This document shows, in pieces, positions 10,147-20,796 of a stretch of 64,000 nt of DNA. Each line of letters opens with the position of its first letter. Position 1 is the first letter of the stretch. This stretch comes from Mycobacterium sp. (GTDB lineage: Bacteria > Actinomycetota > Actinomycetes > Mycobacteriales > Mycobacteriaceae), in NCBI RefSeq assembly GCF_008709575.1, contig NZ_VYIK01000009.1, positions 1-64,000 on the forward strand, in the 5' to 3' direction. The position numbers were made by a program, and so were the translations under genes. The notes below the pieces were generated by a model. That model was not told where the DNA came from. It made no database searches and saw only the letters and a program-made list of their open reading frames with translations.

Positions 10147-13125
10147 GTGGGCGTGAGCCAACCCGTCACGCGGCGTCCAAAGCTGCCCGGCGTGGGCCGG
10201 CTCGGGCTGGTCGACCCGCGGGCAAGCGCCTACCTGGCGCAACTCGGCTGGGATACCGACGCCCACGTCGACCTGTTGTGGTCGCTGTCGCGGGCGCCGG
10301 ATGCCGACGCCGCGCTGAAAGCCTTGGTCCGACTGGCCGAGGCGCTCGGCGCCGGGTGGGACGAGCTGCACGCCGGGTTGCTGACCGACTCCGGCCTGCG
10401 GGGTCGACTGCTGGCAGTGCTGGGATCCTCGTTGGCCCTGGGCGACCATCTGGTCGCCCACCCGCAGTCATGGCGGCTGCTGCGGGGTAGTCAGGGCATG
10501 GTGACCTTGCCGTCGGCCGAACAGCTGCGTCGCACGTTCATCGACTGCGTCAACGACATGTCAACCCCGCCGGACGTGGCGCGGCTGCGCGCACTGTACC
10601 GCGACCATCTGCTGGTGCTGGCCGCTCTGGACCTGGCGCCGGCCGTCGAGGACGAGCCGGTGCTGCCGTTCACCTCGGTCGGCGCTCACCTGGCCGACAT
10701 CGCCGACGCCGCGCTGGCGGCAGCGCTGGCCGCCGCGGAAAAGATCGTCTGTGGCGGCAAGACACCGCCTCGGCTGGCCGTCATCGCCATGGGTAAATGC
10801 GGAGCCCGGGAATTGAACTACGCCAGCGACGTCGACGTCATCTTCGTCGGTGAGCGCGCCGATCCGATGACCACCCGGGTGGCCGGCGAGCTGATGCGGC
10901 TGGCCTCGGAGGCCTTCTTCGAGGTGGACGCTGCGCTGCGGCCGGAGGGGCGACACGGCGAGCTGGTGCGCACTGTCGCGTCCCATCTCGCCTATTACCA
11001 GCGCTGGGCTAAAACCTGGGAGTTTCAAGCGCTTCTCAAGGCGCGGCCCGCAGCCGGCGACCCCGCGCTGGGCGAGCAGTACATGACCGCGTTGATGCCA
11101 CTGGTATGGACGGCGTGCGAGCGCGACGACTTCGTCGCCGAGGTTCAGGCCATGCGGCAGCGAGTGTTAGAGCTGGTGCCGGCCGAGGTCCGCAGCCGCG
11201 AGATCAAACTCGGCACCGGCGGGCTGCGCGACGTGGAGTTCGCGGTGCAACTGCTGCAGTTGGTGCACGGCCGCGGCGACGAATCGCTGCACGTGGCGTC
11301 GACAGTGGATGCGCTGGCCGCGCTGGGCAACGGCGGCTACATCGGGCGCGACGATGCCGCGAACCTGACCGCCTCCTACGAGTTCCTGCGGCTGCTCGAG
11401 CACCGCCTGCAGCTGCAGCGGCTCAAGCGCACGCATCTGCTGCCGGCTCCCGACGACGACGAAGCGTTGCGTTGGCTGGCACGCGCGGCCCACATCGTTC
11501 CCGACGGACGTCACGATGCGCTCGGCGTGCTGCGCAAGGAACTCAAACGCCACAATCTGCGGGTGTCCCGGCTGCACGCCAAGCTGTTCTATCAACCGCT
11601 GCTGGAATCGATCGGTCCGCCGGGGCTGGAGTTCTCGCACGGCATGACCCCGGCCGCAGCACAACGGCAGCTGGCTGCGCTGGGTTACGAACGGCCGCAG
11701 AGTGCGCTGACCCACCTGAGCGCATTGATCAATCAGGGCGGGCGTCGCGGGCGGGTGCAGGCGGTGCTGCTGCCCAAACTGCTGGACTGGCTCTCCGACA
11801 CCCCCGACCCGGACACCGGGTTGCTGGCCTACCGCCGGCTCAGCGAGGCGATGACCACACAACGCTGGTACCTGTCCACGCTGCGCGACAGCAGTGCGGT
11901 GGCCAAGCGGCTCATGCGGGTGCTGGGCACCTCGCGGTTCGTGCCGGAACTACTGATGCGGGCACCCGAGGTCATCCAGCAGTACGGCGACGGGCCGTCG
12001 GGACCCAAACTGCTCGACGTCGACCCCGGCGCGGTGGCCGGCGCCCTGGTGGTGTCGGCGGGCCGGCACGCCGATCCGGTTCGGGCCATCGCCTCCGCGC
12101 GGAGCCTGCGCCGACGCGAGCTGGCCCGGGTCGGTTCCGCCGACCTGTTGGGAATGCTCGAAGTCACCGCCGTGTGCGAGGCGCTGACCTCGGTGTGGGT
12201 GGCGGTGCTGCAGGCTGCGCTGAATGCGGTGATCCGGGCCAACCTGCCCGACTCGGGGTCGGCGCCGGCCCGCATTGCGGTGATCGGGATGGGCCGGCTC
12301 GGTGGCGGCGAATTGGGTTACGGGTCCGACGCCGACGTGCTGTTCGTCTGCGAGCCGGCGCACGGTGTGGCGGATTCGGACGCGGTGCGCTGGTCGATAT
12401 CGGTTGCCGAGCAACTGCGGGCGCTGCTGGGCACGCCCAGCGTCGACCCGCCATTGGAGGTCGATGCCAATTTGCGCCCGGAAGGGCGTAACGGCCCGCT
12501 GGTTCGGACGCTGGCGTCCTATCGTGCCTATTACGAAAAATGGGCGCAGCCCTGGGAGATCCAGGCCCTGCTGCGCGCCCACGCGGTGGCCGGGGACCCG
12601 GATCTGGGCCAGCGGTTCCTGCTGATGGCCGACAAGACGCGCTATCCCGCCGCCGGGGTGTCGGAGCAGGCGGTGCGCGAAATCCGGCTGCTGAAGGCCC
12701 GCGTCGACGCCGAGCGGCTGCCGCGCGGCGCCGACCCCAACACCCACACCAAACTGGGGCGTGGCGGACTGGCCGACATCGAATGGACAGTGCAGCTGCT
12801 GCAGTTGCAGCACGCGCACGCGATCGGCGGGCTGCGCAACACCTCGACGCTGCAAACCCTCGATGCCATCGCGGCGGCCGGACTGATGTCGGCCGACGAG
12901 GTGGATCTGCTGCGGCAGGCCTGGTTGACGGCGACTCGGGCCCGTAACGCGCTGGTGCTGGTGCGCGGCAAGCCGACCGATCAGCTGCCCGGACCGGGCC
13001 GGATGCTCAATGCCGTCGCCGTCGCGGCGGGTTGGCCAAACGCTGACGGTGGCGCATTCCTGGACAACTATCTGCGCGTCACCCGACGCGCCAAAGCTGT
13101 GGTGCGCAGGGTCTTCGGCGGTTGA
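10147..13125 (+). CDS. glnE: Glutamine synthetase adenylyltransferase/deadenylase
   Basis: A 992-residue bifunctional enzyme that adenylylates and deadenylylates GlnA1 in response to nitrogen status. It has the two nucleotidyltransferase halves typical of GlnE: an N-terminal deadenylase with [16 protein letters not shown] (near 218-233) and a C-terminal adenylylase with [16 protein letters not shown] (near 719-734). Each half is followed by the EVDxxLRPEGRxGxLVRT block and a LGxGGLxDIEFxVQLLQL block. The length matches the roughly 994 residues recalled for M. tuberculosis. GTG at 10147 is used; GTG at 10153 is possible. In M. tuberculosis glnE lies directly beside glnA1; here about 5.5 kb intervenes. 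Confidence 0.95.
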   Translation: MGVSQPVTRRPKLPGVGRLGLVDPRASAYLAQLGWDTDAHVDLLWSLSRAPDADAALKALVRLAEALGAGWDELHAGLLTDSGLRGRLLAVLGSSLALGDHLVAHPQSWRLLRGSQGMVTLPSAEQLRRTFIDCVNDMSTPPDVARLRALYRDHLLVLAALDLAPAVEDEPVLPFTSVGAHLADIADAALAAALAAAEKIVCGGKTPPRLAVIAMGKCGARELNYASDVDVIFVGERADPMTTRVAGELMRLASEAFFEVDAALRPEGRHGELVRTVASHLAYYQRWAKTWEFQALLKARPAAGDPALGEQYMTALMPLVWTACERDDFVAEVQAMRQRVLELVPAEVRSREIKLGTGGLRDVEFAVQLLQLVHGRGDESLHVASTVDALAALGNGGYIGRDDAANLTASYEFLRLLEHRLQLQRLKRTHLLPAPDDDEALRWLARAAHIVPDGRHDALGVLRKELKRHNLRVSRLHAKLFYQPLLESIGPPGLEFSHGMTPAAAQRQLAALGYERPQSALTHLSALINQGGRRGRVQAVLLPKLLDWLSDTPDPDTGLLAYRRLSEAMTTQRWYLSTLRDSSAVAKRLMRVLGTSRFVPELLMRAPEVIQQYGDGPSGPKLLDVDPGAVAGALVVSAGRHADPVRAIASARSLRRRELARVGSADLLGMLEVTAVCEALTSVWVAVLQAALNAVIRANLPDSGSAPARIAVIGMGRLGGGELGYGSDADVLFVCEPAHGVADSDAVRWSISVAEQLRALLGTPSVDPPLEVDANLRPEGRNGPLVRTLASYRAYYEKWAQPWEIQALLRAHAVAGDPDLGQRFLLMADKTRYPAAGVSEQAVREIRLLKARVDAERLPRGADPNTHTKLGRGGLADIEWTVQLLQLQHAHAIGGLRNTSTLQTLDAIAAAGLMSADEVDLLRQAWLTATRARNALVLVRGKPTDQLPGPGRMLNAVAVAAGWPNADGGAFLDNYLRVTRRAKAVVRRVFGG

Positions 13126-13142
13126 TCGAGAGGCAGGTCGGG

Positions 13143-13769
13143 GTGAAGACAACCTATGAGGCCATGAGCGTCGCGGAGCATGACCGGCTGACGGCGGCGT
13201 ACGCGCCGTTGACCAATGCCGTCCGCGAGCTCATCGACGCCACGATCCGGACCGAGGTCGACGAGAAGGTCCTGCAGGAGGCGCGCCGCCTGATCGAAGC
13301 GGTCACCGACACCTTGCGCAGCCGCCAACGCGACCAACCGCACAGCGTGCGTTACGTGGTCGACGGCCGGCCACTGGCCTGGGGCAATGCCGTGATCGGC
13401 CTGCGTAATCCGATCGCGCCACCGCTGGTCATCCACCACGACGCCGGCCGCTGCTTCAGCGAGTTCAGTCTGGGTCTGCCCTACGAGGGCCCGCCGGGAT
13501 TGGTGCACGGCGGCGTCTGCGCGCTGGTGCTCGACCACATCCTGGGCGAGGCGGCCAGTGAAGGTCTGACCAAGCCGCTGTTCACCGGGACTATCACCGT
13601 CAAATATCTGCGCGGGACGCCGTTGGGCAGGCTTCGCGCCGAAGCCGTCATCGAGCGGACCGAAGAGGTCAAAACGTTCGTCCGCGGCCATCTGCGCGAC
13701 GCCGACGGCATCACCGTCGAAGCGCAGGGTGTCTTCGTCCGACCGGCATGGGCACGAACTGCGGGATAA
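13143..13769 (+). CDS. PaaI-type hotdog-fold thioesterase
   Basis: About 208 residues. The C-terminal half (roughly 95-205) is a hotdog domain with the family core PPGLVHGGVCALVLDHILGE and a beta-sheet region TITVKYLRGTPLGRLRAEA. This group hydrolyses acyl-CoA thioesters; the substrate cannot be inferred. The N-terminal 90 residues are helical and variable. The start is uncertain: TTG 13122 (overlapping the glnE stop), GTG 13143 (used, preceded by agagg) or ATG 13164 (MSVAEHDRL). It begins the accessory block between glnE and glnA1. Confidence 0.8.
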   Translation: MKTTYEAMSVAEHDRLTAAYAPLTNAVRELIDATIRTEVDEKVLQEARRLIEAVTDTLRSRQRDQPHSVRYVVDGRPLAWGNAVIGLRNPIAPPLVIHHDAGRCFSEFSLGLPYEGPPGLVHGGVCALVLDHILGEAASEGLTKPLFTGTITVKYLRGTPLGRLRAEAVIERTEEVKTFVRGHLRDADGITVEAQGVFVRPAWARTAG

Positions 13770-13833
13770 CCGCCCGCATGCTTTCTTTTCCCACCAAAAA
13801 TGGTTTGAGCAGCGGTTCGCCTACCATCAGTTC

Positions 13834-14736
13834 ATGCGCGGCGCCAAAATCTTGATTACCGGTCCGACCGGTCAGGTCGCCGCTCCGGTGGCCCGGGCCC
13901 TCGCTGTCGACAACGAGGTCTGGGGTATCGCCCGGTTCACCGACGCGGCCGCACGTGACGGACTCCAACGAGCGGGAGTGCACTGCGCCACCGTCAACCT
14001 GGCCGAGGGCGATTTCGCGGGCTTGCCGTCCGACTTCGACTACGTCGTGAACTTCGCGGTGGCCAAGAGCGGCCGCTGGGACACGGACCTGCGGGCCAAC
14101 GCGGAGGCGGTCGGCTTACTCATGGCGCAGTGTCGCGGGGCAAAAGCCTTCCTGCACTGCTCCTCGGCGGCCGTCTACGATCCGCCCGGCGACGAACCCC
14201 GCGACGAAAGTGCCATTCTGGGCGACAACCACAAGTTTTTGTTCCCCACCTATTCGATCTCCAAGATCGCCGGCGAAGTCGTCGCCCGGTCGATGGCGCG
14301 CGTCCTCGGCGTGCCCACCACCATCGCCCGCCTCAACGTCCCGTACGGAGACAACGGCGGGTGGCCCTACTACCACATGGAGATGATGCTGGCCGGCGTG
14401 CCGATCCCGGTCCCGCCCGGCGGGCCGGCCCGCTACAACCCGATCCACGAGGACGACATCATCGCCACGATCCCGAAGCTGCTTGCGGCGGCGTCGGTGC
14501 CGGCGACCACGGTCAATTGGTGCGGCGAGACGACCGTCAGCCTGCAGCAATGGTGCACTTACCTGGGCTCGCTGGTCGGCAAGGACCCGATATTCCAGGA
14601 GAACGAGCAGGCGCTGCGGGGTAATCCCACCGACGTGACCCGGATGCGTGGGCTGGTCGGCGGCACCGCCGTCGACTGGCGCGACGGAATGCGCCGGATG
14701 GCGGCCAAGTTCCATCCGGATCTGGTCCGCGCCTGA
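13834..14736 (+). CDS. NAD(P)-dependent epimerase/dehydratase family protein (extended SDR)
   Basis: A 300-residue Rossmann-fold protein. The cofactor motif is ILITGPTGQVAAPVARAL (TGxxGxxxx variant) at residues 5-22. Then come FDYVVNFAVA, the catalytic-serine strand FLHCSSAAVYDPPG, and the YxxxK pair in PTYSISKIAGE, with NPIHEDDI further on, all features of extended SDRs acting on nucleotide sugars or similar substrates. ATG 13834 begins at the Rossmann strand; the upstream open frame overlaps the thioesterase end and is not used. The gap to the thioesterase gene is 64 bases. The substrate is unknown. Its position beside a thioesterase and a P450 would fit a small lipid or secondary-metabolite modification cluster, which is inference only. 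Confidence 0.82.
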   Translation: MRGAKILITGPTGQVAAPVARALAVDNEVWGIARFTDAAARDGLQRAGVHCATVNLAEGDFAGLPSDFDYVVNFAVAKSGRWDTDLRANAEAVGLLMAQCRGAKAFLHCSSAAVYDPPGDEPRDESAILGDNHKFLFPTYSISKIAGEVVARSMARVLGVPTTIARLNVPYGDNGGWPYYHMEMMLAGVPIPVPPGGPARYNPIHEDDIIATIPKLLAAASVPATTVNWCGETTVSLQQWCTYLGSLVGKDPIFQENEQALRGNPTDVTRMRGLVGGTAVDWRDGMRRMAAKFHPDLVRA

Positions 14737-14797
14737 TCGAGCGTGCATCTGCGGGAAACCGTTCCGTCACGCGCCTGGATGGCTTAACGTTGCCGGG

Positions 14798-15031
14798 GTG
14801 GACTCACAGGCAAACCCCGAACTCGTACCGGTCGAGGCACTGCGCTCGGGTGACCCGATCACCGACGTGCAGGGCGGTGGTCAGCATTACGTGGTCCTCG
14901 AGTCCAAAGCGATCGGCGACAGCTGCGTCGTCTTGGAGCTCGAGTCGAAAGCCGACGACCGGCTGCGGGTGATCGAGAGATCCTTTCCCACCGGCTACCA
15001 CATGGGACGGTCGGCGCGGCACCTGTTGTGA
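14798..15031 (+). CDS. Small hypothetical protein (77 aa)
   Basis: GTG 14798 opens VDSQANPELVPVEALRSGDP, and the stop is at 15029-15031. The sequence is soluble-looking, has an alternating beta pattern (YVVLESKAIGDSCVVLELES) and ends GRSARHLL. It reads like a real protein (balanced composition, no arginine-rich antisense look), but I recognise no family. It follows the SDR by 61 bases and precedes the P450 by 108 bases, on the same strand as both. Confidence 0.55.
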   Translation: MDSQANPELVPVEALRSGDPITDVQGGGQHYVVLESKAIGDSCVVLELESKADDRLRVIERSFPTGYHMGRSARHLL

Positions 15032-15139
15032 GCGCCGGCCCGCACCCCTCGATTCGCCAGGGGTTCACCTGGGGGTTGAGTGGTGGGCGCGATCGCCCTA
15101 TCGTCTGGCTATGGGACGATCGGTTGATAGGTGCCGTCG

Positions 15140-16474
15140 ATGGTAGCGCCTGTTGAGCGATTGACGACCCTGGACGATCTTCCGCACGCGCGGCTGCGGT
15201 CGGCCGCCAGGGATGTCCACGCACTGTTGTGGCCGGGCGCGGCGAATTCCGCCCTGAGCCGCCTGGGTGAGCGAGTTGTCCTGGACGCGCCCCTGTTACC
15301 GACGTTGCTGTTCACCAGCTCGGTTGCCGACGCGCGGGCGTTGTTGGCCGACGCCGAAGACGACTTCTCGCTGGGGCAGGTCCTGCGCCGCCTGACCGCC
15401 CATGATGTCATCTTCGGCACGGACGGGTTGAGCTTCCTGGAAGGCGCCGAGCATCGCGCCGAGCGCAAAGCGGTATCGCCGCCCTACCACGGGCGGGCTT
15501 TGAAGTCCTACGAGGACGCGATTGCCGCCGTGATGCGCAGGCATCTCGACCACTGGCCGGTCGGTTCGCCGATCAGCTTCCTGAAGATCGGTTACCAGCT
15601 GTCGGTCGCGGTGATGATGTCCGTGATCTTCGGTGACACCGAGCCCGGGGCGACTGCCGACCTCGAACGCGCGCTGCGCGGGTGGTTCGGGGCGTTGGAA
15701 AGCCCCGGGTTTCAGCTCCTGAGCGCCCTAGGGGTGTTCACCGGCGGGCACGCGCTTCCCTACCTGCCGCTGCGGCGGCACGAGAAGGCGGTTGACGCGA
15801 TTCTTCTCAAGGAGATTGCCAACCGCCGGGCCGGGCGCGGCTACTCCGATCACGGTCTGATCGAGCACGTGCTGAAGACGAACGCCGAAAGCGATCATCC
15901 CAAGGAGGACGCCGTGCTGGCGCGGGAGCTGCGCGGAACCGTGCTCGCGGGATATGAGACCACGGCGGTGACGTTGTCGTGGATCGCGGAGTTCGTCAGC
16001 CATTCGCCGCGAGTCCTGAGCGAAGTGCAGCGCAGCGTCGACGCGGGCGACGACTCGTACCTGGATGCCGTCATCTACGAAGTGATGCGCCTGCGGCCGG
16101 CCGTTCCCGGTACCGCACGACGAGTGTTGCGCGACACGGTGTTCAACGGCTTATGGCTTCCCCGGGGTACGATCGTCGTGATTCCGTTCCTGGCTGTACA
16201 CGAACGTCCGGACATCTACGACGACCCGCTGGCATTCCGGCCCGAGCGATTCCTGGACGAGCCCCCGGGAACGTACACGTGGCTGCCGTTCGGCGCCGGC
16301 GCTCACCGTTGCCTGGGCGCGAAGCTGGCCACCTTCGAGGCCCGCGTGCTGTTTCGGACTCTGCTGCAACACCGATCGTTGGCCGCACTGCCGGGACCGC
16401 CGGCCCGGGCACACCCGATTCGTCCGATGTTGATGCCCGTCAACCGAGCCAAGGTGGTCCTCGCGCATCGATGA
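15140..16474 (+). CDS. Cytochrome P450
   Basis: A 444-residue P450. The I-helix oxygen-activation motif is AGYETTAVTLSW (A/G-G-x-E/D-T-T), the K-helix ExxR is EVMRLRPAV, the meander block is FRPERFLDEPPG, and the haem-binding loop is FGAGAHRCLGAKLA with the thiolate Cys391. No membrane anchor is evident, so it should be a soluble bacterial enzyme needing a ferredoxin partner; no ferredoxin gene is adjacent. The sequence looks like the mycobacterial CYP135/138-like group, but the family assignment is a guess. ATG 15140 is chosen; GTG 15131 is possible. It is not part of the M. tuberculosis glnE-glnA1 region as I recall it. Confidence 0.9.
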   Translation: MVAPVERLTTLDDLPHARLRSAARDVHALLWPGAANSALSRLGERVVLDAPLLPTLLFTSSVADARALLADAEDDFSLGQVLRRLTAHDVIFGTDGLSFLEGAEHRAERKAVSPPYHGRALKSYEDAIAAVMRRHLDHWPVGSPISFLKIGYQLSVAVMMSVIFGDTEPGATADLERALRGWFGALESPGFQLLSALGVFTGGHALPYLPLRRHEKAVDAILLKEIANRRAGRGYSDHGLIEHVLKTNAESDHPKEDAVLARELRGTVLAGYETTAVTLSWIAEFVSHSPRVLSEVQRSVDAGDDSYLDAVIYEVMRLRPAVPGTARRVLRDTVFNGLWLPRGTIVVIPFLAVHERPDIYDDPLAFRPERFLDEPPGTYTWLPFGAGAHRCLGAKLATFEARVLFRTLLQHRSLAALPGPPARAHPIRPMLMPVNRAKVVLAHR

Positions 16475-16897
16475 GGCGCGCCGGATGCTGTCAGCGACCG
16501 CTGATCCAGACCATGATCCTGCGCACGGTGTTACCGCCGGCAGACACCGGCGGTCCCGAGTGGTCGCCGGCGATCTCCAAGCCGAACATTATCAACGGGA
16601 TCGCCGTGATTAACAACAATTTCCGAGGCAGACGCCCGCAACAGTTTTCCGGTACGTTAACGGTATTTCAGCTGTGTGACACGTCAGCAACCGGGCGTGG
16701 CAGGACAAGCACCAGTGTCGGTTCCGGTGGCACAACCCGTCCGCGTGGTCAATAATCATCGGCATAAGCGGATTCATTGCCGGCCAGGGGTGGGTTTGAT
16801 GTCGCACAGCGGAAAACGGTTGCTGAATAACAAAAAATGGTCGCCGGAAGGCTGGATTCCGGGCCGCGTCAGACCGGTGGAATAAAACCCCTTCGGC
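16475..16897. other. Spacer between P450 and channel genes, with a hairpin
   Basis: These 423 bases contain no convincing gene. Open frames run through from the P450 region in other frames only. The stretch 16600-16880 is visibly richer in A/T than its surroundings (for example tgctgaataacaaaaaatgg). A strong hairpin lies at 16533-16554. The promoter of the channel gene should be in the A/T-rich part. Confidence 0.5.
16533..16554 (+). terminator. Perfect 8-bp hairpin, possible terminator of the P450 gene
   Basis: The arms accgccgg and ccggcggt pair perfectly around a 6-base loop (cagaca), 59 bases after the P450 stop. No U-tract follows, so if it terminates it would be of the tail-less kind proposed for mycobacteria. 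A regulatory palindrome is the alternative. Confidence 0.35.
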
Positions 16898-18640
16898 ATG
16901 GAGCGCCACATCATCGTCCGCGGTGACGACGCGCTGGCCGACGCGATAGTCGAGGAACTGGCCGGCGTGGGTGCGCGCGTCGTCAGGATCGACTCGGTGG
17001 TCGAGCTCGAGGACGCCGGGGTCGCTGAGGCGCTCGCCGTCGTCTGTGCGGGGCCCGATGACGCGAGAAATCTCGAAATCGCCTTGCGGGCACGGCGAGC
17101 CAATCCGAATGTGCGGGTCGTGGCAAGGCTGGCGAACGAAGTGCTGAAGGCGGCGGTATCGGTCGGCAACGGCCCGGGTGCGATCCTCGATGTGGCCGAC
17201 CTGGCAGCGCCGTCGATCGTCGAGGCATGTCTGGCGCTCACCGCGCATCACTTGGAGGTGGCCGGTGTCACGCTGGTCATCGCCGGTGCCGTGGCGCCCC
17301 GGGATGCGACGCTGCGCCAGATCTATGGCGATCTGGCGCCGGTGGCGGTGATCCATGGCGAGAATTCGCCTACTCCCGGCGAGGTCGTAGCCTGCCCGGG
17401 GCGAGACGAGCGGGTAAGCGCCGGTGACTGGATCGCCGTGATCGGCACCGCCGAAGAATTGTCCGGTCACGGCATCAAAGCCAGACGGCCCAGCGCCACT
17501 CGTGCGCGCCGGCCGTGGTTTAGGCGAATGATAGATGCCGGTCACATGGTGCGCCAGGATATCAACCCATTATTCGTGCGGGCCTTAGCCGTTGCGCTTT
17601 TGCTGTTGGTCGGCTCGACGATTTTTTTGCGTTTCAGCTACCAAAGGCCGGGCATGGCGTGGGTCGACGCGCTGTATTTTGCGTCCGAGACGATCGCGAC
17701 GGTGGGCTATGGCGACTTCAGCTTCGTCCAGCAACCCACGTGGCTGCGATTGTTCGCCGTGATGCTCATGTTCGCAGGTGTAACGACGACCGCGATACTC
17801 GTCGCTTTCGTCGCCGACATGCTGTTGTCGCGGCGCATCGCCTTCTCGGCCGGTCGCAGGCGGGCACGCCATTTGCGCAACCACATCATCGTCGTGGGGC
17901 TGGGCTCGTTCGGTATTCGCGTCGTCACCGACCTGAGTACCGCCGGCTACGAGGTCGCGGTGATCGAGCGTGACGAGGGCAACCGCTTTTTGACAGCCGC
18001 AGCCGAACTCGGTGTGCCGGTGATATTCGGGGACGCGACGCTGCGTCAGACGCTGGCCCTGGCCGGGCTCCAGCACGCCCGCGCGGTGGCCGTGCTGACC
18101 AATGACGACATGGTCAACATCGAGACCGGCATCGTGCTGCGCGAGATGCTCGGTCCCCGAGTGATGCCCGAGGTCAACCGGTTGGCCGACGTTCCGATCG
18201 TGCTGCGGGTCTACGACCGGGTGCTGGGCTCCGTGGTGGCGCAGCGGTTCGGATTCGACTCGGTGCGGTCCACGGTCGATCTGGCCGTGCCGTGGTTCAT
18301 CGGCGCGGCGATGGGTCTGCAGGTGTTGCAGACCTTTTCGGTTGGGCAACGTTCATTCATGGTCGGTGGCATGCATGTCGGTGCGGGCAGCGAACTTGAC
18401 GGACTGCCGATGCTCGAGTTGTCCACCAAAACTCGAGTCGTCGCCATTGCCCGAGATGACGCGGACCTGACTCTGCATCCGCGCCGCGCCACCCGGTTAC
18501 GCGGCGGTGACACCGTCTATCTCGTCGGTCCTTACCATGAGCTGCTTGTGACGCTGCGCAAGGGGCAGACCTACGTCCGAGCGTCCGGACAAGACCCTCA
18601 AGAGCGTGCCGATCGGCTCCGCGAGCCGAGTTCGGGGTGA
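16898..18640 (+). CDS. Potassium channel with RCK (TrkA-N/TrkA-C) domains on both sides of the pore
   Basis: A 580-residue protein. Residues 1-200 look like a degenerate Rossmann/RCK module: MERHIIVRGDDALADAIVEE lacks the GxGxxG loop. A transmembrane helix follows at about 222-245, then the pore loop with the selectivity filter TVGYGD (about 268-273), and a second transmembrane helix at about 285-310 (FAVMLMFAGVTTTAILVAF). A canonical TrkA-N domain starts at about 328 with HIIVVGLGSFGIR (GxGxxG present) and a TrkA-C-like domain lies at about 480-565. This two-helix, RCK-gated layout indicates a ligand-gated K+ channel in the cytoplasmic membrane with nucleotide- or ion-sensing cytoplasmic domains. 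It converges on glnA1 (30-base gap). Start ATG 16898. Confidence 0.85.
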   Translation: MERHIIVRGDDALADAIVEELAGVGARVVRIDSVVELEDAGVAEALAVVCAGPDDARNLEIALRARRANPNVRVVARLANEVLKAAVSVGNGPGAILDVADLAAPSIVEACLALTAHHLEVAGVTLVIAGAVAPRDATLRQIYGDLAPVAVIHGENSPTPGEVVACPGRDERVSAGDWIAVIGTAEELSGHGIKARRPSATRARRPWFRRMIDAGHMVRQDINPLFVRALAVALLLLVGSTIFLRFSYQRPGMAWVDALYFASETIATVGYGDFSFVQQPTWLRLFAVMLMFAGVTTTAILVAFVADMLLSRRIAFSAGRRRARHLRNHIIVVGLGSFGIRVVTDLSTAGYEVAVIERDEGNRFLTAAAELGVPVIFGDATLRQTLALAGLQHARAVAVLTNDDMVNIETGIVLREMLGPRVMPEVNRLADVPIVLRVYDRVLGSVVAQRFGFDSVRSTVDLAVPWFIGAAMGLQVLQTFSVGQRSFMVGGMHVGAGSELDGLPMLELSTKTRVVAIARDDADLTLHPRRATRLRGGDTVYLVGPYHELLVTLRKGQTYVRASGQDPQERADRLREPSSG

Positions 18641-18670
18641 TCGGATTTCTCCGAGCCGGCCGCGAGTCTC

Positions 18671-20104
<1,434 letters not shown>

Positions 20105-20107
<3 letters not shown>

Positions 20108-20167
20108 CGAAGCGCTCTCCTTTGCTGCGGGCATTGGTGCGACTGCGGTCATTGAAGCGCTCTCCTT
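20105..20167 (-). promoter_or_regulatory. Duplicated ribosome-binding site and start codon of glnA1
   Basis: On the plus strand the 14-mer gaagcgctctcctt occurs at 20109-20122 and again at 20154-20167. On the coding strand each copy reads aaggagagcgcttc and is followed, one base later, by a start codon: ATG at 20152-20150 and GTG at 20107-20105. The copies are 45 bases (15 codons) apart and in frame, so two glnA1 products differing by 15 N-terminal residues could be made. It looks like a small tandem duplication of the translation initiation region. Confidence 0.75.
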
Positions 20168-20330
20168 AACTGGCCGTGACGGCGGCCCTCACCAGACGCT
20201 AAGGAGGCGATGTTGCCCGCCAGTCAACCTCATGTTGCGCTGACGTTACGCGAGCTGGTGAGGCGCCATCCACGCCGGGTCGGGTACGACGGGCGCCGGC
20301 CGCCGATGGTGGGCCGCCTATTCTGATGCT

Positions 20331-20789
20331 ATGTCCCCCGGCCCCGGATCCTGGCTGTCCGGCGCCGGCCAGTCCGCTCCTGACGGACGATATCCCGGGG
20401 CGATGCTGGGCATGCCCGAGCACGGATCGGGGTCTCTGGCCCCGACCGGTCGCCGGCTCGCGGCGCTGCTCGTCGACTGGCTGGTGGCTTACGGGCTGGC
20501 CGGATTGGGCCTGACGCTCGGGCTGGTCACGCCGGCGAGGCTATCGACGGCGGTGCTGGTGACCTGGTGGGCCCTCGGCCTGATCGCGGTGTGGTTGTTC
20601 GGATTTACCCCGGGTCAGTTTGCGCTCGGACTCCGGGTGGTGTCCACCGGGCCGCGTCCCCGAATCGGTCTGGGCCGGGCCGCGGTGCGCGGGCTCCTGA
20701 TCGCGCTCGTGGTGCCGGCGTTGTTCACCGACACCGACGGCCGGGGCCTGCAGGACCGCGTGACCGCCACCGCTGTGGTGCGGCGCTGA
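20331..20789 (+). CDS. RDD family membrane protein
   Basis: 152 residues. The RDD signature is visible as GRRLAALLVDWLVAYG (Arg and Asp in the first helix), and two to three hydrophobic helices follow (about 41-62, 66-87, 112-130). FTPGQFALGLRVV and the final GLQDRVTATAVV are typical of the family. The function of these small membrane proteins is poorly defined. It corresponds from memory to Rv2219A. It is divergent from glnA1 and convergent with the DUF4191 gene (7-base gap). Start ATG 20331. Confidence 0.85.
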   Translation: MSPGPGSWLSGAGQSAPDGRYPGAMLGMPEHGSGSLAPTGRRLAALLVDWLVAYGLAGLGLTLGLVTPARLSTAVLVTWWALGLIAVWLFGFTPGQFALGLRVVSTGPRPRIGLGRAAVRGLLIALVVPALFTDTDGRGLQDRVTATAVVRR

Positions 20790-20796
20790 CAGCGCG

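Noticed and set aside
15085..15139. Weak inverted repeat (atcgtc ... gacgat) before the P450 gene
   Set aside because: Only 6-bp arms in a GC-rich region; chance occurrence is likely and no further evidence of an operator is seen.
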